A stretch of DNA of 13,272 nucleotides from Sphingobium sp. CCH11-B1 (GTDB lineage Bacteria > Pseudomonadota > Alphaproteobacteria > Sphingomonadales > Sphingomonadaceae). Positions 8,152 through 13,272 of this stretch are shown here, in pieces. The translations under genes were made by a program, and so were the position numbers. Positions within the stretch are counted from its first letter, which is position 1. Each line of letters starts with the position of its first letter. The stretch is taken from contig NZ_LSJY01000006.1 in NCBI RefSeq assembly GCF_001556865.1, positions 1-13,272 on the forward strand, in the 5' to 3' direction. Under the pieces are notes generated by a model. That model saw only the letters and a list, made by a program, of their open reading frames with translations. It had not been told where the DNA came from and did no database searches.

Positions 8152-8858
8152 GCGCGGCTGACCTCTGCATTGAACATATAACCCACCCCCCTGACGGTGG
8201 TGATCGGCGCGGCCTTGTCCTGCGTGGTGAGCTTGCGACGCAGCCGGCTGACCAGCACGTCGATGCTGCGGTCGCTGCTGTCGCCCATGCGGGTGCGCGA
8301 CAATTCGATCAGCCGTTCTCGCGCGATGACTCGCTGCGGGTGGCTGAGAAAGGAGCCGAGCAGGTCGAACTCCGCGCCGGTCAATTCCACGACGGCGCCG
8401 GTGGGCGATCGCAGTTCGCGACGCGGGAAGCTGACCGCCCAGCCGTCGAAATGGGCTTCGCTTTCACGATGCTCGTCCGGCCCGCGCTCCACGCCCACGC
8501 GGCGCAGGATGGCGCGGATGCGAGCGATCAGTTCACGGGTGCCGAAAGGCTTGGGCAGATAGTCGTCAGCGCCCAGCTCCAGGCCGACGATACGGTCGGT
8601 CTCGCTGCCCTTCGCGCTGATGAAGATGATGGGAACATCGCTCTTGCGGCGGATCTGACGGCAGAGATCAATGCCGTTGGTGCCCGGCAACATCACGTCC
8701 AGCACGACGAGATCGACCGGTCCAGCGTCGAAAGCGACCCACATTTCCGGCCCCGAAGAGGCGGGACGGACCAGATAGCCATGTTCCTGTAGCGCGCGCG
8801 TGGTGAGCGTCCGCAACGGCGGGTCATCTTCGACCAGGATGATCGACGGTGCGGTCAT
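8148..8858 (-). CDS. OmpR-family response regulator
   Basis: The 236-residue product has a receiver domain (about 4-118) with acidic pair Asp11/Asp12 (VEDD), phosphoacceptor Asp54 (VVLDVMLPG), Ser81 (FISAKG) and Lys103 (LPKPF), a full set of switch residues. The C-terminal winged-helix DNA-binding domain (about 138-232) contains the recognition region SSDRSIDVLVSRLRRKL and a closing TVRGVGYMF. It is followed with a 4-base overlap by its kinase, so the two form a cognate pair. It lies downstream of the TorF-family porin but is separated from it by a terminator-like hairpin, so it probably has its own promoter in 8859-8996. No strong ribosome-binding site precedes ATG 8858. Targets are not shown; porin control is the natural guess by analogy with OmpR/EnvZ. 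Confidence 0.94.
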   Translation of the reverse strand: MTAPSIILVEDDPPLRTLTTRALQEHGYLVRPASSGPEMWVAFDAGPVDLVVLDVMLPGTNGIDLCRQIRRKSDVPIIFISAKGSETDRIVGLELGADDYLPKPFGTRELIARIRAILRRVGVERGPDEHRESEAHFDGWAVSFPRRELRSPTGAVVELTGAEFDLLGSFLSHPQRVIARERLIELSRTRMGDSSDRSIDVLVSRLRRKLTTQDKAAPITTVRGVGYMFNAEVSRA

Positions 8859-8956
8859 GAGGGCATGCGAGGCGGAATGAGCATGGCATCGGGATAAGCC
8901 CGGCCTGTTGCACGGTCAACTGGACGACCGGCCATCCTCTGCCCAAGGGATATGCA

Positions 8957-8964
8957 GCAACAAT
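8957..8964. promoter_or_regulatory. GCAACAAT element upstream of the response regulator
   Basis: GCAACAAT occurs about 100 bases before the response-regulator start. The same 8-mer occurs at 10040-10047 upstream of the porin, where it overlaps one arm of a dyad. A shared 8-mer in two promoter regions of linked genes could mark a binding site for the same regulator. An 8-mer match alone is weak evidence. Confidence 0.25.
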
Positions 8965-8996
8965 TTGTCACGCGCCGGACAGGTGAAGCGCGACAA

Positions 8997-9023
8997 TGCC
9001 GGGCCGGAAGAACCGGCCCGGCA
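8997..9023 (-). terminator. Strong hairpin downstream of the porin gene
   Basis: A perfect 11-bp inverted repeat (arms 8997-9007 and 9013-9023, TGCCGGGCCGG paired with its complement) with a 5-base loop begins 8 bases after the porin stop codon. Read on the minus strand it is followed by ATTGTC rather than a run of T. It could therefore be an imperfect intrinsic terminator or a stem protecting the mRNA 3' end. It separates the porin from the downstream regulator. Confidence 0.65.
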
Positions 9024-9031
9024 CGACGACA

Positions 9032-9871
9032 TCAGAAGGCGGCAGTGATGGAGAAGACCACCGTGCTGCGCGCGATCGACTTGCCAAAGTCCTTGCCGTC
9101 ATTGACCATGAAGTTCGGACGGATGTAATTTTCCTCGACCCGCGCGATGTCGGTGTCGACATAGGCGATGCTGGCGGTCAGCGGCGTTCCAGGGATGGCC
9201 AGGTCCGCACCGACGAGCCAATCGAGATATTTGCCGGTCGGCGCGACCGACGTGCCGTTGGGGCCAAGGCCCGGATTGCCCTTCGACCAACCCAGATGCG
9301 CCTTCAGCGAAACGGGGGTGTTCGGGATCGCGCCGCTCACGTCGGCCCAGCTATAGAAGTTGTCGTTCTTCTTGCCCGGGCGGAACACGGTGCAAGCGGC
9401 GTCGCTGCACACTTCCCCCAGCGCCTGCTGCTTCGGCGCATAGGCAACGCCAACCAGCGCCTTGACCGGGCCGAACTGGTGCGACAGCTTCACATAGGGT
9501 TCGGCGAAATCGGTTTCGTCAGCGCCCGAGGGGTACATGTACCAGGTCAGGCCCACATCGACGGTGGTGCCTTCGCCGAGCGACGCGGCGTAACCGGCGA
9601 TCAGGTCAAGCTCCATGTTGGCGCCGCCGAAACGGCCCCAGCCACCCAGGTTCGATCCCCAGGTGCCAACATAGGCACCGCTTTCATGCGCGATGGTGAA
9701 GCCACCCTGCACGGCCATGCCGCGGTCGCTCTGCGAAACGCCGCGGAAACGGTAGTCGGATACGAGGCCGACGGTGCCGGTGACGGTGACGGGCTTTGCG
9801 GGTTCTTCCTGAGCGAAGGCCGGAGCACTGGAGAGAAGCGCCAGGGCGGCACAGGCGATTTGATACTTCAT
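9032..9871 (-). CDS. TorF-family putative outer-membrane porin
   Basis: The 279-residue product has a signal peptide cleaved after APAFA (about residue 20) and then alternating amphipathic beta-strands. Features typical of the TorF/Gcw_chp family are seen: an early VSDYRFRGVSQSD stretch, repeated aromatic/Gly motifs, a YSWADVSGAIP-like stretch and a C-terminal phenylalanine for outer-membrane assembly. Family members are described as putative porins; the solute is not established and cannot be read from the sequence. AAGGGGAA lies 6 bases before ATG 9871, a strong ribosome-binding site that fits an abundant protein. Upstream lies the terminator of the SulP gene and a 195-bp leader with repeats, so it has its own promoter. 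Two cysteines about 5 residues apart (CSDAAC) may form a disulfide in an extracellular loop. The adjacent OmpR/EnvZ-like pair is a candidate regulator. Confidence 0.85.
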   Translation of the reverse strand: MKYQIACAALALLSSAPAFAQEEPAKPVTVTGTVGLVSDYRFRGVSQSDRGMAVQGGFTIAHESGAYVGTWGSNLGGWGRFGGANMELDLIAGYAASLGEGTTVDVGLTWYMYPSGADETDFAEPYVKLSHQFGPVKALVGVAYAPKQQALGEVCSDAACTVFRPGKKNDNFYSWADVSGAIPNTPVSLKAHLGWSKGNPGLGPNGTSVAPTGKYLDWLVGADLAIPGTPLTASIAYVDTDIARVEENYIRPNFMVNDGKDFGKSIARSTVVFSITAAF

Positions 9872-10066
9872 GAAACATTCCCCTTTACGAGTGAATGTCC
9901 CGTCCTGCTTCCACGGCCCCAGAGTCTGTTAATCCTGCTCCGGGTGCCTGCGGATGGCGTATGACTAAATGCAAAGCCATTTTTGGGGAACCGTTTTTTC
10001 CTGCAGATGCGAAATGATCGGAAATGCTGTTGCGCGACTGCAACAATGATCGTGCGGCGAAACAAA
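9872..10066 (-). promoter_or_regulatory. Leader/promoter region of the porin gene
   Basis: No gene is visible in this stretch between the SulP terminator and the porin start. It should hold the porin promoter, though I cannot pick a convincing -35/-10 pair. It contains two direct copies of AATGATCG (10013-10020 and 10045-10052) flanking an inverted repeat, described separately. Minus-strand A-tracts (around 9981-9997) could add bend or UP-element character. Confidence 0.45.
10028..10045. promoter_or_regulatory. Dyad TGTTGC-N6-GCAACA upstream of the porin
   Basis: Perfect 6-bp inverted arms at 10028-10033 and 10040-10045 with a 6-base spacer form an operator-like dyad about 157-174 bases before the porin start. 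It lies between two direct copies of AATGATCG whose starts are 32 bp apart, about three helical turns. The symmetric core fits a dimeric regulator. The identity of the protein is unknown. Confidence 0.4.
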
Positions 10067-10100
10067 GAAAAAGCCGCCGCGCTGGATGCAGCGCGGGGGC
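10067..10100 (-). terminator. Rho-independent terminator of the carbonic anhydrase-SulP operon
   Basis: On the minus strand a 12-bp stem with one C-C mismatch (arms 10089-10100 and 10073-10084, inner 8 bp perfect, 4-base loop) is followed directly by TTTTTC. It lies 24 bases after the SulP stop codon. This is a textbook intrinsic terminator and ends the operon before the porin gene. Confidence 0.85.
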
Positions 10101-10124
10101 CATATATTTAGCTGAATCAGGTCG

Positions 10125-11621
10125 TTATGCCACGATGTGCCGCAGCCGCCCGGTCGCACCGAACAGTTCCACAGGCGCACCCGAACCGCGACGGCGATCG
10201 ACCCATTCGCGCAGCATTTCAGCGCAAGTATGATCGATATGACCAAGCCGTTCGACATTCAGGATCACCAGGCCGGCGGCGGGAAGCGATTCCAGCTTGG
10301 CCGACAGCTTGGGCAGACTGAGGAAGGTCGCAGTGCCATGCAGCGCGACTTCATGCGCCTCACCCCGGTTTTCCTCCTCCACGTTGAGACGCAGACGACG
10401 GGCATGGGGCAGCAGTTCGATGACCGACAGTCCGATGCCGACAAGCACGCCGGTCAGCAGGTCCGTGGCCACCACGCAGATCAGCGTCGCCGCCCATACG
10501 ACCGCGGGAAGCGGACCATAGAGGTGGAAGAGATGCTTCACATGCGCGACGCTCACGAGGCGAACGCCGGTGATAACGAGGATACCGGCCAGCGCCGCCA
10601 TCGGGATTTCCCGCAGCAACCACGGCAGCAGGGCTACGAAGCCAAGAATCCAGACGCCGTGCAGGATGGTCGACAGGCGTGTCTTTGCGCCCGCCTGAAC
10701 GTTGGCGGACGACCGCACGATAACCCCGGTCATGGGCAGCGCGCCGGCGAAACCGCATAGCAGGTTGCCGATACCCTGGGCGCTCAATTCCTTGTTGTAA
10801 TTGGTGCGCACGCCATTGTGCATGCGATCGACAGCCGCCGCGGACAGCAATGTTTCAGCGCTGGCGATGAAGGCAATCGCGATGGCGGTGGTGATGACGG
10901 TGGGGTTCAGCAACTGGGCCAGCAATCCCTGCTCGGGCAGCGTGACGGCACCGATGATCGATTCAGGCACGACGACGCGAGCGACCGGAAGGCCGAGCGC
11001 GAAAGCAACGAGTGTGGCCGCGACCACGCCAACCAGCGCGCCGGGCACCAGCTTCATCGATGCGGGGCGGAACTTCTCCCAGCCCAGCATGCTGAAGATG
11101 GTTACGAGCCCAACCGCGAAAGCCGTGGCAGCGTCGCCATTGGACAGGCCCAGTATCTGACCGGGCATGGCGATCAGGTTGTGCAGGCCGCTCGACAGCG
11201 GCTTGTCGTCGAATAGCACGTGGAACTGGCCGACGACGATCAGTACACCAATGCCCGCGAGCATGCCGTGCACGACCGCGGGCGAGATAGCGCGGAACCA
11301 TCCGCCAACACGCATGAGACCGGCGACGAACTGGATCGCGCCGGCCAGAATGAGGATCGGCCCGAGCGCCGACAGGCCCTGTTCGCGCACGATTTCAAAG
11401 ACGATGACCGCCAGGCCAGCCGCCGGGCCGCTGACCTGAAGCGGCGATCCCGCCAGTAGACCGACGATGATGCCGCCGATGATGCCGGTGATAAGCCCCT
11501 TTTCCGGCGGCACGCCGGAAGCCACGGCAATGCCCATGCACAGTGGCATCGCCACCAGGAACACAACGATCGACGCTGTGAAGTCGCGGCCCAGAGCGCC
11601 GCCGGAAAGGGATTTCAACAT
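10125..11621 (-). CDS. SulP-family anion transporter with STAS domain, probable bicarbonate transporter
   Basis: The 498-residue membrane protein has about 10-14 hydrophobic segments over residues 12-405 and a short C-terminal cytoplasmic STAS domain (about 420-498). SulP/SLC26 hallmarks are visible: the early segment FLVAMPLCMGIAVASGVPPEKG-like stretch (21-42), SGPAAGLAVIV (64-74), AETLLSAAAVDRMH (255-268) and a QGIGNLLCGFAGALPMTG stretch (282-299). The STAS loop reads HIDHTCAEML (461-470), with His where the phosphorylatable Ser/Thr of anti-sigma antagonists would be, so it is probably structural. SulP proteins move sulfate, bicarbonate or other anions. Being three bases downstream of carbonic anhydrase makes bicarbonate the likeliest substrate, by analogy with cyanobacterial BicA. 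GGAG lies 6 bases before ATG 11621 and overlaps the carbonic anhydrase terminal codons, so translation is probably coupled. Confidence 0.9.
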   Translation of the reverse strand: MLKSLSGGALGRDFTASIVVFLVAMPLCMGIAVASGVPPEKGLITGIIGGIIVGLLAGSPLQVSGPAAGLAVIVFEIVREQGLSALGPILILAGAIQFVAGLMRVGGWFRAISPAVVHGMLAGIGVLIVVGQFHVLFDDKPLSSGLHNLIAMPGQILGLSNGDAATAFAVGLVTIFSMLGWEKFRPASMKLVPGALVGVVAATLVAFALGLPVARVVVPESIIGAVTLPEQGLLAQLLNPTVITTAIAIAFIASAETLLSAAAVDRMHNGVRTNYNKELSAQGIGNLLCGFAGALPMTGVIVRSSANVQAGAKTRLSTILHGVWILGFVALLPWLLREIPMAALAGILVITGVRLVSVAHVKHLFHLYGPLPAVVWAATLICVVATDLLTGVLVGIGLSVIELLPHARRLRLNVEEENRGEAHEVALHGTATFLSLPKLSAKLESLPAAGLVILNVERLGHIDHTCAEMLREWVDRRRGSGAPVELFGATGRLRHIVA

Positions 11622-11624
11622 GAT

Positions 11625-12323
11625 TTACTCCGCCGCGACGGCAAAGGCGGTTTCACCCGCCAGACGGCGGGCCTGGGGAAGCGCCACGGGAAGAGGCTCG
11701 CCCTCACGCAGCGGCACGAAGCGGTTGGTCTCGCCGTCGAGGCCCAGCACCTGTCCGGCATGGATATCGACATACCAGCCGTGCAGCGCGATCTCGCCGC
11801 GGGCGATGCCCGACGCAACTGACGGATGGGTCCGCAGGTGGGCGAGCTGGACCACGACATTTTCAAGCGCGGTATTGCGGAGCTTTTCCGCATCGCTGAG
11901 GTCGTCGGGATAGTTTTCGGCGACGACCTTCTGCGCGGCATGGCTATGGCGCAACCAGGCCGCGACATTGGGCATGGCGCTCAGGTCAGCGTTGGTCGAC
12001 AGCGCCTTCATCGCGCCGCAATCGCTATGGCCGCACACGATGATGTCGCGCACGCCCAGCACCATCACCGCATATTCGACGGTGGCGGTGACGCCGCCCA
12101 GCTGGCTGGCGTGCGGCGGCACGATGTTGCCCGCGTTGCGGCAGACGAACAGGTCGCCCGGCTCCGCCTGCATGATGTGTTCGGGAACGATGCGCGAGTC
12201 GGCGCAGGAAATCATCAACGCCTTGGGGCTCTGCCCTTCGTTGGCGAGCTTGCTGTAGAGGCTGCTTTTTGTCGGATAGGTGTTCTTTTCGAAACTGAAG
12301 ACGCGGCCGATAAGCTCGTTCAT
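11625..12323 (-). CDS. Beta-class carbonic anhydrase
   Basis: The 232-residue cytoplasmic enzyme interconverts CO2 and bicarbonate. Zinc ligands are Cys40 (SCADSR), His99 and Cys102 (CGHSDCGA), and the catalytic Asp42-Arg44 dyad is present, so it is a complete beta-CA active site. Length is normal for bacterial beta-CAs, with a somewhat longer C-terminal tail (about 195-232, Pro/Ala rich). GAGG lies 8 bases before ATG 12323. The SulP transporter starts three bases after the stop, so both are one transcription unit ending at the terminator at 10067-10100. Likely roles are supplying bicarbonate for carboxylations and handling imported or exported bicarbonate. The upstream gene is a broken response regulator 155 bp away; a possible -10 and a dyad lie in the gap. 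Confidence 0.95.
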   Translation of the reverse strand: MNELIGRVFSFEKNTYPTKSSLYSKLANEGQSPKALMISCADSRIVPEHIMQAEPGDLFVCRNAGNIVPPHASQLGGVTATVEYAVMVLGVRDIIVCGHSDCGAMKALSTNADLSAMPNVAAWLRHSHAAQKVVAENYPDDLSDAEKLRNTALENVVVQLAHLRTHPSVASGIARGEIALHGWYVDIHAGQVLGLDGETNRFVPLREGEPLPVALPQARRLAGETAFAVAAE

Positions 12324-12335
12324 GGGACTATCCTC

Positions 12336-12365
12336 ATTATAATTGCGTGACCGATGGGGGATCGG
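12336..12365 (-). promoter_or_regulatory. Candidate promoter/operator of the carbonic anhydrase gene
   Basis: On the minus strand a consensus -10 hexamer TATAAT occupies 12336-12341. Just upstream a dyad CCGAT-N5-ATCGG (12351-12365) covers where the -35 would sit; no TTGACA-like hexamer is present. A start 6-8 bases after this -10 would begin the transcript within or next to the GAGG Shine-Dalgarno, giving almost no 5' leader. The match may therefore be chance, or the gene may use a very short leader. The rest of 12324-12478 shows nothing else clear. Confidence 0.35.
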
Positions 12366-12478
12366 CGGAGTTTAAAGGATAGGGACATGAGTTTGCTGCA
12401 GCGCAGCGCTTTTGTAAAAAATCATGTCTGGAGGCGGAACATGGTTGGATCGCGCTGACCAGCGGCCAAAAGGGCCTG

Positions 12479-13130
12479 TTACCGCCGCTCCACCGGGGCG
12501 CTGAACATATAACCCGCGCTTCGCACGGTGACGATGGGAGCAGGATTGCCACCCCGCGCGAGTTTCCGGCGCAGGCGGCTGACCAGTACATCGACGCTAC
12601 GATCGGACGAAGCGCCATCGCGGACGCCCGCCAGTTCCATCAGTCGGGGTCTTGCAACGATCGTTTGCGGATGGTCGACGAACACGGCCAGCAATGCGAA
12701 CTCCGCCGCCGTGAACGGTATGAGGGCGCCGTCAGGCGCGATGACTTCCCGGCGCCCGAAATCCATGGTCCAGCCGTCGAACAGCGCCTGACCGGAACCG
12801 TTCGCCACCAGCATCCGTTCGTTTCGCCCGCGGCGCATGACGGCGCGAAGACGGGCCGCCAGTTCGCGCGACGAATAGGGCTTTGCCATATAATCGTCGG
12901 CACCCAGTTCCAGCCCGACCACGCGATCGACCTCGCTGCTGTTGGCCCCGACCAGGATGATCGGCACGTCGCTCCGTTCGCGCACGTCGCGGCACAGGTC
13001 CAGCCCATCCGCGCCGCGCAAAGCGGCGTCCAGCACCACGGCATCGACGGATGTTTTTTCGAGAGCGTGGAATATGTCATGCACAGACGCTGCAGCCATG
13101 GCCCGGAACCCGCTCTGCTCCAGAAAATCG
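12479..13130 (-). pseudogene. OmpR-family response regulator, N-terminus removed at an insertion-sequence junction
   Basis: The frame encodes most of a receiver domain and a complete winged-helix domain (SSDRSVDVLVSRLRRKL, closing TVRSAGYMF). It lacks the first receiver strand and the acidic Asp pair that bind Mg2+. Homologous sequence continues upstream of the first Met (ATG 13099) as DFLEQSGFRA, then meets the TGA of the element end at 13133-13135. The junction is therefore at 13130/13131. Counting from Met 13099, phosphoacceptor Asp24 and Lys73 are present, but the conserved Ser/Thr is Gly51 (IILVGANS). It is a clear paralogue of the regulator at 8148-8858, sharing VGLELGADDY and the recognition helix. 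No kinase gene follows. A shortened 206-residue protein from ATG 13099 could still bind DNA, but it could not be phosphorylated normally. Confidence 0.85.
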
Positions 13131-13137
13131 TGTCAAA

Positions 13138-13182
13138 CGGCGTTCAAAAGGGACCCCCGATCGGCGTCGAAGAGGGACCCCC
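13138..13182. repeat. Two tandem 21-bp terminal repeats of the insertion sequence
   Basis: Copies at 13138-13158 and 13162-13182 start 24 bp apart and differ at three positions in the middle; the outer CGGCGT and GGGACCCCC are identical. In IS21-type elements such repeats are transposase binding sites. Confidence 0.8.
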
Positions 13183-13204
13183 TTTTCGGATAATATGATG
13201 CTGG

Positions 13205-13272
13205 TTTGTTGAAGATGGCCTTGCGCTGCGTGCGGCGGAGGGCGGGCGTAGCCCGACCGGAGGCGCGCGCAG
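13205..13272. other. GC-rich tail of the element with a small hairpin
   Basis: This stretch contains CGGGC-GTA-GCCCG, a 5-bp stem with a 3-base loop (about 13243-13255), amid GC-rich sequence. No start codon with a ribosome-binding site leading into a plus-strand transposase is visible before the edge. It is probably a non-coding or marginally coding end of the insertion sequence. Confidence 0.35.

Larger units (their letters stand above)
13131..13272. mobile_element. End of an IS21-like insertion sequence, running off the window
   Basis: The segment begins with TGT at the exact point where the response regulator loses homology. It carries two tandem 21-bp repeats (13138-13158 and 13162-13182) matching at 18 of 21 positions, each beginning CGGCGT and ending GGGACCCCC. 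Terminal TGT plus multiple repeats of this kind near the tip is the pattern of IS21-family ends. No transposase is in view. On the minus strand one frame is open from the window edge to the TGA at 13133-13135. The left/right identity of this end, and any target duplication, cannot be determined. Confidence 0.7.

Noticed and set aside
6796..8181. Plus-strand open frame of 461 codons
   Set aside because: It is antisense to the histidine kinase with intact H, N, G1 and G2 boxes; a shadow.
8996..9964. Plus-strand open frame of 322 codons
   Set aside because: It covers the TorF porin and its hairpin on the opposite strand and lacks any recognisable motif.
12440..12478. Terminator after the truncated response regulator
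   Set aside because: Small GC stems (GGCC around CTTTT, and CGCTG-GT-CAGCG) exist, but they are short and no T-tract follows on the minus strand.
1..13272. CRISPR arrays, tRNA/rRNA genes, prophage or defence genes
   Set aside because: No regularly spaced repeats, cloverleaf-like sequence or phage/defence motifs were recognised on either strand.

Overview
The window is GC-rich, densely coded DNA that reads as an alphaproteobacterium of the Sphingomonadaceae (Sphingobium/Sphingomonas type). The strongest pointer is a 559-residue alkaline phosphatase. As far as I can recall the Sphingomonas sp. BSAR-1 PhoK sequence, it matches in length and in the numbering of every metal and active-site residue. 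The family assignment of the organism is an inference from this and from general gene style; no rRNA or other taxonomic marker is present.

Layout, left to right. Positions 1-1046 (minus) hold most of an RND efflux periplasmic adaptor lipoprotein, running off the left edge. At 1143-3922 (minus) a DsbD/ScsB-type thiol:disulfide reductase and a TlyA-type rRNA 2'-O-methyltransferase overlap by one base. phoK (3999-5678) is the only plus-strand gene. It diverges from dsbD across a 76-bp gap and converges on a long EpsC/CysE-type serine O-acetyltransferase (5731-6729, minus). From there to the right edge everything lies on the minus strand. In transcription order this is: a truncated OmpR-type response regulator (12479-13130), beta-carbonic anhydrase, SulP anion transporter with STAS domain, a strong terminator, a TorF-family porin, a terminator-like hairpin, an intact OmpR-type response regulator, and its EnvZ-like histidine kinase.

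Functional picture. Carbonic anhydrase and SulP are three bases apart and probably form a CO2/bicarbonate interconversion and transport unit. The porin followed by an OmpR/EnvZ-like pair suggests envelope regulation. Two paralogous OmpR-type regulators bracket this block. The outer one has lost its N-terminus exactly where an insertion-sequence end begins (TGT at 13131, tandem 21-bp repeats, IS21-like). Its first receiver segment is missing and an in-frame stop comes from the element.

No RNA genes, CRISPR arrays or prophage genes were seen. No intergenic stretch exceeds 300 bases; the longest is 9872-10124. Most of the window is ordinary chromosomal gene content. The interrupted regulator, the phoK orthologue, the regulatory repeats upstream of the porin and the rare TTG start of the kinase are the points most worth a second look.
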